DNA of 64,000 nucleotides from assembly GCA_019915015.1 (NCBI GenBank), contig JAHBBC010000004.1, forward strand, positions 1,116,001-1,180,000, in the 5' to 3' direction. This DNA comes from Auriscalpium vulgare. Lineage: Eukaryota; Basidiomycota; Agaricomycetes; Russulales; Auriscalpiaceae. How positions within the stretch are numbered: position 1 is the first letter of the stretch; each line of letters starts with the position of its first letter. Under the pieces are notes generated by a model. That model made no database searches and was not told the origin of the DNA. It worked only from the letters and a program-made list of their open reading frames with translations. This document shows positions 11,621 to 22,551 of this stretch, one piece after another. A program made the position numbers and the translations under genes.

Positions 11621-13950
11621 ATGGAGCAAACCGTACAGGAGCCCAGGAAACCATTTGCTCCCTATGATGCCCTCGGGCATACTTATAATCTTCACTTACT
11701 TTCGGGAAGAAGTGAGTGGCATTCTCGATTGTGGAACTTGGTGACAGTCTCACACTGCGTGCAGATCTCCTCACCGAGCTAAACACCGCCGGCACGAACT
11801 TCCTTGACTCTGGTCGTTACGAGCTCGCATATAAGAAGTTCGAAGACGCGGTGACCCAGCTTACTGGAAGCAACGCGCTGGTCTCTATGTTGTCTCGTGC
11901 CGGCAGCGTCAACCTCTCGGAGACGTCCTCGTATTCGAATTTGAACGTTTTTCAGAAAGGAGTACTGCTGGGCTTTTGTGGTAGTATTGCGGAGTGCCTG
12001 CTGGGGATGAACAGGGTAGACGAGGTTCGTGCTTAGTTTGAATGCCTTGTCATATTCGTTCTTGACAACCGTGAACGTGAAGGCATTGATATGGCTTGAA
12101 GAGACCAATATCATTTTTCGGAACGCGACCACGGAACAGTCAGCATTCGGTGAGCGTCGTACATATATAATCATAGTCATTCTCTCTTCTCAACATTTTT
12201 TCTTCTCAACGCATGACAGAGTGGAGCCCGTTCCCAGGATACGAGTGTCCTGGCTTCGCTTTGAACCACACCACTGCTCTCAACCGCGCCGCCGAAGTTT
12301 TTGGATCGATCGGAAACACGTCTGCCGCTGCGAGCCGGCTGTGTGGTGCATATCGCTACCTCGCCGTTGTCCGGCGGCAACTTCCTGAAGATACGCAACG
12401 GTCCATGAGGCCATTCGCTCTCCCTCTTGAGGCTGAGGACGATCTTCGAGTCCGCCACCCGGATCCGGCAGCGGGCACGACGCCAACGGTTGTCTCGGCG
12501 CAACGTGTGCTAGGTTCATGGCGGGAGATCAGGCTTTCGAAGGGCGCAGACCGCGTTCGCTCTCGAATGAACTTCTTCGGCTTCGTTTGGGCAGGTGCGT
12601 CGTCGGCCCAACTCTGACGGTATTGAAAGCCATCTGATCGTGACAGCAGGCAGATTCTATGTAGGCGGTGGAAGAAAGACTCCAGACGATCCATTCTACG
12701 ACGACTTTCAATACATCGATCTCGAGAAATTGGACAAGTGGGTCCCCCTTCCAGCACCGCCCGTGCAGTCCAACTTGATATGTCTCGATGAAGAAAGGGA
12801 CAAGGCGTACCTCTTCACGGGGAAATCTGTACTCCATGTCTTCGACCTGAAGGCAAACAGGTGGTCAAAGGTCAATACCTTATGGGACGGCGAAGATCAA
12901 ACTCGCTGGCCATTTCAAGATGGTTATCGCGCGTTCTCCGTGTCCTTGGTCTCCGGGAAACTGTATATCTTTGGCGGCGCACATCCCGGGGCGCTTCCTG
13001 ATACTGAGGTAGGCTGCAACATGTTCGCAGCCCTTGACCTCAAGACGTTGCGCTGGAAAGCGCTGTCGGGAAGGTCGGGCAGACCGAAACCAGACTCTTC
13101 TTGCCCTGCGGCACGAACCGCCGCGTCAATGTGGACTGACGGAAGGAAGGAGAAGTTGTGGTTGATGTTCGGCGATCTGGACTGCGGGTGGTACGCGCAT
13201 GTTTACGATGACTTCTGGAGCTGGGATATCGCTGGGCAGTATTGGCAGAGAGAAAGGGTCGTCGGGAATCCTCCCAGCCCTCGTGCAAGTGCAGCGTCCA
13301 CGTTTGTACGTTCACCTCACCCTCCTTACCGTGCAATTCCGAACCTAATCACGCGTTTCACTCACGCAGAATCCCCAATTGAACAAGGTTATTGTGTTCG
13401 GAGGCATCAATATGGCTCAAGCAACAGGCTCGCGCGTGTCCACTTACTATGGTGACACATATGTCTGCGACCTAGAGGGTGGGGCGCCAATCTGGAGCCA
13501 TGTCATCACGAGGGGATTCCCCACGTACCGCTGCCGGGCGATGCTCTTCTCAGACCCTGCCACTGGCAAAATGTTCCTCTTCGGCGGGCAGAGCAACTCG
13601 AAGTTTGCGCGTGGTCGCCGGAGGTCACATCATGGGGATCTGAGCCACGGTGACTTATGGCAGCTAAAGTTGGACGTTCCCGGCGGGTGTTTCGACGGCG
13701 TGGACCTGCAAGACGAGGCTAGAACCGCGAGAGTCGGGCCCTGGTTGCGGTGTTTCAGTTGCGCCGAGGTCGGCCTGTGGAAGAAATGCGGTGGTAATGC
13801 GACTGTCGGTTCCTGCCCTCGCGCTTTGCTGACGATGGGAGCTCAGGAACTTGCCTCGGACGAGTGTCTTTCTGTGGGTGGGAATGCCAGAAGGACGCCT
13901 GGAGCGAGCATAAGGAGCAGCATGGGTGTGCGCGGAAGCTGGAGGCGTGA
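11621..13950 (+). CDS. TPR-kelch-MYND zinc-finger protein
   Basis: Multi-exon host gene. The ATG at 11621 opens a short exon (MEQTVQEPRKPFAPYD). It is followed by a TPR-like segment (LNTAGTNFLDSGRYELAYKK, about 11780-11840) and a linker. From 12650 come kelch repeats: FYVGGGRKTPDDPFYDDF, AYLFTGKSVLHVFDL, KLYIFGGAHP, LWLMFGDLDCGW with YDDFWSWDI, then after an intron KVIVFGGINMAQ and KMFLFGGQS. The end is a MYND finger: CFSCAEVGLWKKCGG, a GT-AG intron of about 54 nt (from about 13793), then Cys/His pairs ending with H-x-x-x-C and stop at 13950. Reading through that last intron gives a false C-terminus. Kelch propellers and MYND fingers mediate protein-protein contacts; the substrate is unknown. 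It appears intact. Confidence 0.72.
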
Positions 13951-14046
13951 CGGATGATTGTAAGGGTCTCGGAGACCATGTAGAATGGATGTTGTATAGA
14001 GGCGTCTCGGATGATTGTAAGGGCTACGGAGACTGAGTAGAATGGA
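13951..14046. repeat. 57-bp tandem duplication downstream of the kelch-MYND gene
   Basis: CGGATGATTGTAAGGG(T/G)... occurs at about 13951 and again at about 14008, each followed by a near-copy of GGAGAC...GTAGAATGGA. Confidence 0.6.
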
Positions 14047-16259
14047 CACTGCGCGCTCCTTAATTCAGAGCGACGACGAGTCGATCATGTCATTGTCACT
14101 GTGGTTGTCCGTGTGACGTGACCATGTGACTCCGACCACGTTGAGACTCTCTGAGTCTGAGTCTCCATCCACCAAACCCCCTCGACGAGCACCCTGCGAT
14201 GAGCAGCGGCGAGACGATGCCACATGGTCTATGACACGGTCGCATAAGCCTGGAAACCTATATGGCGACTGGGTAGAACCGACGTGTCAGTACCGGCGGA
14301 CGCGAGCTCCTGCTGGCGACTCCTGGCGACTCTTTTCCCGACACTCCCTGGCTATCCTTTTCCCGACCTACACTTGTTTTTCTACTCCTTTTTCAGGCGC
14401 AGCTCGCGCGGCATGGACGTATGTGGCTCTGTATCAAACTTCTACTCGTTCTGACTTTTTTTTTGCACCCAGGCGTTGTTCGACGCCTTAGACTCGCGAC
14501 CCCCTCTTTTCTTCAGCAAAGCTCGCGTGCCGGAGCGTAGATGGTTCGTGGCCTCGCATTAAATGGTTCCATTTTGTTGTCTGATAAATTTGACCTACGC
14601 TTCTGCAGCATTTCCCATATACACTCTCAAACGGGTGAAGTTGCCGTCGTGCCGCGACGACTCGAAGCCCGACGCGGCGGTGGCAAGCGCTGTCAGTGCG
14701 CCAAGGGAACGGGCGTTTCGCGAGATCAGCGCACAATGAGGTACAATCTTCGCATCGTTTGCGAGCACAGTGTACTCATTAGCCGCCAGTTTAGACTAGA
14801 ATTTGATAGTATCGCACGCATACCGGCGAGCGGTGGCATCTTACGCGGAATTTTGTGGCCCCAGAATGGGTGCGATATCGCATCACGCATCTGAGCACTC
14901 GCACCGAAATACATTCATATCTTTGCCAAGAAACAACTCCCACCCCGCACTTCCCCTCCCATTTTGCCAACACCGACCCTTCCGCGTCTTCGTACCCTCT
15001 CCACCTCCAGCGGCGTTATTCGACTTCTCTCCCTCTCCGACTCGCGCACATGTGTTCCCCCTCGCGCCCACGCCATCCCCTCCGCCTCCTCCACCCTCCG
15101 CTCGCACTGGCAATCAAGCCCGGCCTCCTCGCAGCTCGCGCAAGATGTCGGCCTGGAAGGTCTCGAAGCTCGCGTGCTTGGCGGGAAGAATGGCCGCGGC
15201 GATCACCGCCTGGGGTGGCAGGCGACGAAGGTGGGGGTTCTGGGCGTCGCGCGAGGCCTTGAAGGCGACTGAGAGAACGTCTCTCCCATCGCGCTGAAAC
15301 CGATTGCCCACTTCAAAGACGAGTGCCGATGCCTCCGCCGTATTGGAGTTGGTCTCCGCGCCGAGCGGTGACCAAAACTGCCTTGATGCTCGGCCAGTTC
15401 TGCTGAACGGTGAGTACACTCTAATTAGCGATACAAACGACTCACTTTCTCAACCTTAGGAAGAACACGCTTTTTGAAGAGGTCACGACCATTGTGGAGC
15501 GGAGGATGGATGTGGTATAGTGAGAGTGTGGCGGGTGAAGAGTGAAGACGAAGAAGACATGATGGCAGGCCGACGGCGCGACGACGAAAGCGGACGTTGA
15601 AGACGCGCAGCCTGCCACCAGCCACAGCCACGGCTTCGCGCTCTCCTGAAACGCGTCACAACGAGGCATTGAACAGCGAGGGAGGAAGCAGGAGAGCAGG
15701 CGGCGTTTACCGTCTCACACGCATCTCCAGGCCGCGCTGAAATGCTTCTCCCGTCATTTCATGTGTAGACCGCGCCAGACGGTCTTGGCCGCTGCCCCAC
15801 TAGCGCTTCATCCTTCTCTGCTCGTTGTGCCCGGAGAGCGCCCCTCGCATGAATCAAAGAACATTAGCATCAGCTGGGCGCGCAAAGACGATGGACGCAC
15901 CCGACCATCGCTCGCGCGCGCCAACGCATCTTCTTCCGCCCACCGGCGCCTGTCGCGTGGACTCTGGAATTGTCGCGCCGGTCCCGCTCGCGAGCACCAT
16001 CCCTGGATTTCTCTTGCGCCCGGACGCCTCGCGGGCCACAGGGTGCGCGCATCGCCTGATGTCGTCCACGAGCACACTGGGGCCGCGTGTAACGCCGCCC
16101 GGACGCATCTCCAACCCGCCGGACGCGCCTACAAATATCTTGGACGTCGTCTGCAAGCGAGATAGCATTGACTTTTTCTTTGGCAGATTGCTTGCTTCGC
16201 GATAGCGGGCTGAGAGCACGGCATGCTCCAGACGGGGCCCAACGCCACCACAGGCGATC
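14047..16259. other. Gene-poor DNA with weak coding-like segments
   Basis: No recognisable gene. The best candidate is a minus-strand frame at 15133-15419 (segment ALVFEVGNRFQRDGRD ... ALRRLPPQAV-like, with AILPAKHASFETFQADI), which reads like real protein but has no family I can name and no clear start or end. The long minus frame 15854-16774 is opposite the Ca2+-ATPase fragment and is treated as a shadow. Confidence 0.35.
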
Positions 16260-17220
16260 TTGCGCGAGCGCCTGACGGTACTCACTTTCGTAGCTGCTGC
16301 AGCAAACACTGCACGCATCCCCGACTCCTCCTCCATGGGTGCTTGCACCACTCTCATCGGCTCCTCCATCGCCTTGGCCGCGCATGTCCGTGGCCACCGG
16401 CGCAAGGGTAGCAATGCGACATTCACGAGTACGACCTCCGCTGCCGACACAGAACCCGACCACGCGCCCGACACCCCGCGTATTGGGCTCACTCCCATCT
16501 CCTCTGTGCGCTCAGACGGCGCGAGCACGCTTGCGTCCCCTACACAGACCCACGTCGACGACGCGTCGCGCCCCAACTCGCGTAACAGCTTCGTCAAGAA
16601 GCTCTCGCATTTTGGCCGCTCCAAGTCGCCGAAACCTGACCCTGGCGAGGGCGATGATGCTGCTTCTACCCACTTGAATAAGGCAGACAAAGGCAAGAAG
16701 CCGGAGGAGAAGCCGGAACGCCCTGGCGTCATCGAGGAGGCCGCCGACTTCAACACCGCTCCATTCGCCTTCAAGCCGTCTCAGCTCGCGCACCTCGTCG
16801 ACCCCAAGAGCTTGGAAGCTTTGGAAGCAATGGGCGGCATCAACGAATTGCTGCGTGGTATCGGCGCCGATCAGGCTCAGCACGTCCAAAGGGCCATCAG
16901 TGACGCCCTCTGAAGGGGGCTCGCCGAGTATCGGGTACAGCTCGAAGAAGAGTGACTACGCCGCTACGGAGGAACACATAGGGCGCCTTAATATCATGAT
17001 CACCACTCCGAGCGGCGAGGCACAGGATATCAAGAACTCCCCAAGTGTGGGTGATGTCGGGGGAGGCGGTGGCGGAGATGGTAGCGGCTCATCGCCCCCG
17101 GAGATCGGGGACGACGCGATGGTGCGAGTCTTCGGACGCAATCTGTTACCAATTTGTCCTAGTAAAAGTCTCCTCTCATTGATGTGGACGGCGCTCAAGG
17201 ATAAGGCATACCATGGTTAA
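16260..17220 (+). pseudogene. PMC1-type Ca2+-ATPase, N-terminal fragment, frameshifted
   Basis: The translation carries the cytosolic N-terminal hallmark of fungal vacuolar P2B Ca2+-ATPases: PFAFKPSQLAHLVDPKSLEA and LEAMGGINELLRGIGADQ (16755-16880). After a one-base frame change near 16880 it continues with RVFGRNLLPICPSKSLLSLM and WTALKDK (about 17130-17205), which immediately precedes the first membrane helix in the family. The frame then stops at 17220. No membrane segments, DKTGT phosphorylation site or ATP-binding domains follow. It is therefore a broken N-terminal piece, not a functional pump. Confidence 0.72.
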
Positions 17221-17377
17221 ATTGGGAGTTCACAGAGACGGGACGGACGCACCGTTTTGCCTTTCCCTCGCCCACCCGGCGGGAGGCTGCGAATCGGAGT
17301 CGCTCGAGCTAGGTGACAAACGTACTGCAGGCGCAACGGCTTCCGTGGCAGCTCTGTCTCCGCCTATGCCTGTCACC

Positions 17378-17756
17378 GCTCCCAGCGTGTAATTAGCGGG
17401 GATGTGGGATCTATCCCGCATCTACGCCATTTATGCGCAGAATCGCAGCGACGCGCAGAATTGGCAAAGAGTTCAATTATTCGCCGCTTCTGCCCCGGTT
17501 CCATCCCAAATTTGCGCCGCTTCTGCGCATAGCGTAGACTCAGGACCCTGGCCATGCACCGCGGGTTGCCCCAAATCGCTCCCGGCGTGTAAGTGGCGGG
17601 GATGTGGGATCTATCCCGCATCTACGCCATTTATGCGCAGAATCGCCGCGACGCGCAAAAGTAGCGGCGAGACGGGATCGCCGCCGTTTCTGCGCCGGTT
17701 CTATCCCAGATTCGCGCCAGTTCTGCGCATGTAGCAGATTCAGGACCCTGGCCGGC
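17378..17756. repeat. Two-copy direct repeat, period 200 bp
   Basis: The segment starting GCTCCC(A/G)GCGTGTAA at 17378 recurs at 17578 with the shared block GGGGATGTGGGATCTATCCC, and both copies end with AGGACCCTGGCC (17541 and 17741). The exact 200-bp spacing and small differences indicate a tandem duplication of non-coding DNA. Confidence 0.8.
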
Positions 17757-18709
17757 GTGTTTGCTTCGGCATATTGCAATATACTAATACTGTATGCTTG
17801 TATTGACTGGATAATGCTACACAGGGGACAGTCTACGGTACAAATGACTACAATATCCGTCGCCCTTGCTCACCGTGTCGCCCTTCGCTCACCTGCAGGG
17901 CTGTCTCAGCGGCTCTGTAGCACGTCACAATGAGCAAAAAGATAGGACAGACATGAAGAATACTGACCGTGGCCGAGAAAGCGTGGAGCGCGAGAAGGTG
18001 AACTAAATGCATAGGATGAGCAGAGTCCGACAGACTGAGTGCAGCGGAAGCAGGACTTACCTCCACTGCAATCGAGACCGACCTACGACGAAAAGGTGAG
18101 TAACAGCGCCCCAGAAGAGACATACAGCACTCACCCGGAGCGCATATATCTACCTTGCGATGCCCTTGAGGCCTCTGCAGCGGGTGTGGCGCGCATACCT
18201 GGGCTGAGCATACCATCGACGTTGCTCGAGTAAGCCGAGGAGTCGACATTCGGAGGCTCAATGAGGGGACGAGTCTTGGAGGCAGGGCGGGAGGGCAGGG
18301 CGTGCGGGTGAGGGAGGTGGTGGTGTGCGGGAAAGGGAGCTCAAGAGACAAGTCGAGAGGCTGCAGTATAAATGAGAGACGACGTGTTGTTTGCGCGTTG
18401 TTTGGCTTGAGCCGCGCGGCACTGGCTCGGCATCGTGTGTACCGGAAATAGCTGAATCTATTTGGTGGCGATTTAGGCCGCAAATTTACGCTGGGGGTAA
18501 ATATGGCGGAAATGGCACGGTGCGTCGATTTGGCGGAGAGGTAGCGTAGATATTGTATCTACTCCACATCTATCTGGAGGCGATTTAGGGCAACCCGCGG
18601 TGATGGGTGGTTTGCAATGTTAATATTCACGGAATGCTGCAATATATGCTTGAATTGACTGGATGATGCTACAGTATACCGCGACTGGAGCGGCGACCTT
18701 CTTCGCTTT
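17757..18709. other. Spacer left of the Ty3 element, flanked by a 33-bp direct repeat
   Basis: TATGCTTG(T/A)ATTGACTGGAT-type sequence occurs at about 17789-17820 and again at about 18648-18679, roughly 860 bp apart. The minus strand between them is open (17848-18483) but shows no family features. The last 40 bp continue the exon interrupted by the retrotransposon. Confidence 0.4.
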
Positions 18710-18713
18710 GCGC

Positions 18714-19891
18714 TGATACGCCCCCAGCGCGGGTGGCTTCTGTTTTCGCATTTTTGGCACGTTCTATCGCCTCAACATCGACTATCGCAACACATCGCGC
18801 TCGCAGTTCCAGCCAAGACGCTAGCACACTTGTAGCAACACGGGCCTATACTCCTTGACGTCTCCATCGATTCTCTACCATCCAGGCCACGCAGGATGAT
18901 TGCACAAGTCCCCAAGTCATGTGTACACGCCCCCCAAGTCACCAAGACGTTCTGAGCCAGCCATTAGCATTCTGTGCGCACGTCGCAATGTCTCGCGCAT
19001 ACATCCCCTTGTTGCCCGCAGCCCTACACATGTTGCACTCGCCTCCCACCTCGTTCCCAGAGCGTCCTAGCGTTGCGCAGCTCCTCGACACGTCACCCAC
19101 AGGTCCCAGGGTCCGGTCTAGATGCAGTGTCTCAGAGCAATGTTCCGGTTTGATGGTTTCCGATACGTCGCGATCCGCATATCTCGGAGTTTCACATGGA
19201 GATAGCACAGCCTTGCTGTTCCGATACGTCGCGATGCTTGTTTCTGATTGGATACGCCTTCTAGAATGTCTCACTATCCCCATACTTACCAGATGACTCA
19301 CAGTAGCCACAGAGACATGTTTCCCGTGTATATCTGTTGGTAGCTAGGTCACTGAATATCAGACAACTTCTCCCCTCCAGAGTCAACGTCTCAAACCTTT
19401 GCAACATCGTTTTATCGCGTTCAACATCGACCTCGACCTTCAACTTCGCAGCGCCCAAGATTATAGCCTTCACCTTCGCAGAGCCCACGTTTACAAGCCT
19501 TCAACTTCGCAGAGCACATTGTTTTCACCTCGTCCAGCGTTATCGCGTTACGTCGCGACCTTCGTATCACCTTGTCCCCTTGTCCCCTCGTCCTCGCCTT
19601 TGTTCCCCCATCGTCTCAGCCCTCCAGCAAGGTATTCTCAAGCTCGCTACACATCGCAACGTCCTGTTCCGCACCAGCAGTGTCGACTTCCATCCCAGAT
19701 CACCTTGTCCATTGTCCTATCGCCCTCCAAGTCACCTAGCGACTTCCCCCCAGCGTTCACGCCTCTCCCCGAGTCATCTGTAGGTCCTGGGACGCGCCCC
19801 CAACCTGTTACTAGCACCGCTCGAGCCAGCAGGAGTTGGTTTTGTGGTTTGTTTTGCCATCTGACCGCCTGTGCGCCGAGATAGGTCATCA
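18714..19891 (+). repeat. 5' LTR
   Basis: First of the direct pair, 7,735 bp upstream of the second. Open frames inside it are repeated unchanged in the 3' LTR and are not genes. Confidence 0.95.
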
Positions 19892-19895
19892 TTTG

Positions 19896-19913
19896 TGGAG
19901 CCCACCGCGAGGG
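19896..19913 (+). promoter_or_regulatory. Putative primer-binding site
   Basis: TGGAGCCCACCGCGAGGG starts 4 nt after the LTR end. It begins TGG, complementary to a tRNA CCA end. I cannot name the tRNA. Confidence 0.6.
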
Positions 19914-20353
19914 GCACTACCAGGATTGCTTCAGATCACTCTCGTTCATCTTCCACACCCCCTACACATCGACATCGCTATCCTACTCGAGTCTCCACCC
20001 TAGCCGCAGAACTTCGCGAATCGTTTGTCGTTTGGCCCCCCAGTCCAGGAGAACTCTTTTCCTCAGTCCCTAGTCCATTTGCGACACACAACAACCTTCC
20101 TTCCGACCTTCTCAGTGATATCAACCTCCTAGATCCATTAGAAGACTCTCCACCGTTTCCAGGAAGCTTCCCATCGTCGCCTCGCCCCTTGTTACATCCC
20201 GTCACATCGCGCACTCCGCCTTCGCCATCGCCCCAGCCTATTTCCACACCTCCAGCCATCACCAGTTGTCTTCCATCGCCCGCCGTTTATATCGCGAACC
20301 GTCGCACACACACCGTTCAAGTCCCTATCACCAATCCCCAACCTTTTATCGCG

Positions 20354-21502
20354 ATGACTACGCTTATGCCAGCTCGTGGTGATCGCACCGCCCCTATATT
20401 TACCCCAGAACAGCCTCGTTCAATCCGCAGGTTCTTTGCAGACCTTGAAATCCTATTCCTTCGTTGCTCAATCACCAAGGATGAAGAGAAGAAGACTTGG
20501 GCACAGAGTTATGTCCCTATCGAAGTAGCCGATCTTTTCGACGCCATGACAGAGTTCACCGACGCCTCCAAGTCATACAAAGAGTTCAAGGAAGCTGTCG
20601 CGAAGCTCTACCCAGGTGCTAGCGAAGACAAAGCATATTCAGTTGCAGACCTTGAGCACCTCGTCGCGGAACGTCGCGCCAACGGAATCTCAACACTGGA
20701 AGAGTTCGCAACATTCCATCGCGACTTCTTGACGCTCTCCAGCTATCTTATCAAGCACAAGCGCCTCTCAGACCTCCAGCAACAACGAGAATTTGTTCGA
20801 GGCATCCCAGCTGAGCTTTGGCAGCGTGTCCATGCTCGCCTTCAGATCAAATTGCCAGACCAGGAGCCAGAAGACCCCTATCTTGTTTCTGACGTCAAGG
20901 ACGCAACGAACTATGTTCTACATGGCACAGCAGCCTCTTCCTTTCGCAACGACGCCGCTTTAGCACCCAGCTCATCGTTAACGCCAGCCCCAGCGATCAA
21001 GACAGAAGAACTCCTTGTCACCCTCGTTCGTTCGCTCACCCAAGCAATTCAAGGCAATAGCGCAGTCCCAGCAGCCTTGTCCACGCCCACACCTGCTCCA
21101 GTTGACACCATTCGCTCAGAGAATCGTTGCCTATATGATGGCGCTCCAGATCATCACATCGCGAACTGTCCTGCAGTCGAAGAAGACATCCGCACTGGCT
21201 ACGTCAAGCGAAACCATGAAGGACGAGTCATACTACCTGGTGGAGGATTTGTTCCTCGCTTTATTACAGGCAACACCCTTCGTGATCGCATGATGGAGTG
21301 GCATCGACGCAACCCAGGCCAGCGCGCACAAGCCCAGATGATGCTCGCAGTTGAGCCGCTCTCGACGTTCACGCTTTCCGCGACAGATCGCATCGCCGCA
21401 CTTGAAGCTGAGCTAGCAGCACTGAAAGGCCCACAGGCTCGCGATTCGTTCAAGTTGGTCTTCGACGGCGTAGAAGTGCCCCTCGTCGAACCGCGAACGT
21501 GA
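20354..21502 (+). CDS. Gag (capsid/nucleocapsid) of the Ty3 element
   Basis: First ATG in the open gag frame is 20354; the frame is open upstream into the LTR only through non-ATG codons. The capsid-like region contains PRSIRRFFADLEILF, SYKEFKEAVAKLYPG and FVRGIPAELWQRV, as in the retrotransposon Gag family. Near the end, RCLYDGAPDHHIANC sits where a CCHC zinc knuckle is expected but keeps only the first Cys, the His and the last Cys; the second Cys position is Asp. Ends in TGA at 21502, overlapping the -1 frame that encodes the protease. Confidence 0.8.
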   Translation: MTTLMPARGDRTAPIFTPEQPRSIRRFFADLEILFLRCSITKDEEKKTWAQSYVPIEVADLFDAMTEFTDASKSYKEFKEAVAKLYPGASEDKAYSVADLEHLVAERRANGISTLEEFATFHRDFLTLSSYLIKHKRLSDLQQQREFVRGIPAELWQRVHARLQIKLPDQEPEDPYLVSDVKDATNYVLHGTAASSFRNDAALAPSSSLTPAPAIKTEELLVTLVRSLTQAIQGNSAVPAALSTPTPAPVDTIRSENRCLYDGAPDHHIANCPAVEEDIRTGYVKRNHEGRVILPGGGFVPRFITGNTLRDRMMEWHRRNPGQRAQAQMMLAVEPLSTFTLSATDRIAALEAELAALKGPQARDSFKLVFDGVEVPLVEPRT

Positions 21503-22551
21503 AGCCGACTCAAGATGCCCCACCAGTTCAAGCTCCAGCTCCAGCGCAAGCTCCCGCTCCTAGTCCAGCACAGTCATCAGCACCTCGCACACCTTCGCAC
21601 CCCTTTGCCAAAGCTCGTGACGCTACTTCCGCCCCAGTCAAGCAGACACGCTTTGTCCCTGCAGACCCGCCCAGGCCTTCGAATGCGCGAGACACCGCCT
21701 ACAAGACAAATGCTCCAGTCCACAAGACAGAGATAGCAGACACAGTGTTTGCTCGCTCGATGAAAGCGAACTCGATCACGCTCACACCTGAGGAACTCCT
21801 TTCACTCTCGCCAGAGGTCCGCGCGAAGTATCGCGATGTTGTCACACCTCGTCGTGCAGTCAATGAGCAAGTCATTTCCAGTTTCCCCACTGTCGAAGAG
21901 GTCCCAGAAGACATAGTCTCGCCCGCCGCGGCAATTGCCGAAGCTGAAGCCAAGACGTTTGCAAACTATGTCCCTGCCCCTCGTGTTATCGCGCCAGATC
22001 GCAATAACCCTCCGCCCGGTGTCCTAGTCATTGATGATCCATATGAGACGTACCTGATGGACTTAGCCCCTGAAGAAGAGCCTAAAGTCTTGACTGTCGC
22101 CCGCGAATCACATGCGCTCCGCTCCATCGACGCTATCATTGACAACAAAGACACAGTTGAATGCCTTTTGGATCCCGGGTCACAGATTATCTCGATGTCA
22201 GAAGAGATTTGTCACCATCTTGGCCTTGCATACGACCCTTCGATCCGCATTCGTGTTCAGAGTGCCAACACACACTATGACAGCTCGCTTGGATTAGCTC
22301 GCAACGTCCCCGTCAAGATCGCGAATATTACCATCTACTTGCAGATCCACGTCATTCGCAACGTCGCGTACGACATTCTACTTGGACGCCCCTTCGACGT
22401 TATCACAGAGAGTGTTGTGCGCAACTTCAAGAACGAAGACCAGACTGTTACGCTTCGCAATCCCAACTCGACAGCTGTTGTCACAGTGCCTACGTTCCCT
22501 AGAGGGCATCATCGGTTTCGAGTCTCACAGGAGACAACTTTCGCTGCTTGA
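21499..22551 (+). CDS. Aspartic protease frame of the Ty3 element
   Basis: Open in the -1 frame relative to gag; its first in-frame start-like codon is only GTG at 21499, so it is probably made by frameshifting from gag. The N-terminal half is Pro/Ala-rich. The retropepsin domain has ECLLDPGSQIISMSEEICHH (active-site DPGS at 22171-22182 instead of D[ST]G) and the second conserved block NVAYDILLGRPFDV (about 22365-22405). Ends at 22551, overlapping the pol frame by about 170 nt. Confidence 0.78.
   Translation: MKPTQDAPPVQAPAPAQAPAPSPAQSSAPRTPSHPFAKARDATSAPVKQTRFVPADPPRPSNARDTAYKTNAPVHKTEIADTVFARSMKANSITLTPEELLSLSPEVRAKYRDVVTPRRAVNEQVISSFPTVEEVPEDIVSPAAAIAEAEAKTFANYVPAPRVIAPDRNNPPPGVLVIDDPYETYLMDLAPEEEPKVLTVARESHALRSIDAIIDNKDTVECLLDPGSQIISMSEEICHHLGLAYDPSIRIRVQSANTHYDSSLGLARNVPVKIANITIYLQIHVIRNVAYDILLGRPFDVITESVVRNFKNEDQTVTLRNPNSTAVVTVPTFPRGHHRFRVSQETTFAA

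Noticed and set aside
15854..16774. Long minus-strand open frame (306 residues)
   Set aside because: It is antisense to the PMC1-like fragment, whose plus-strand translation has clear family motifs; the minus reading is compositionally biased and matches nothing.
19871..20353. Gag extension starting inside the 5' LTR
   Set aside because: The frame is open but its first codon is GTG within the LTR; the first ATG is 20354, after the PBS.
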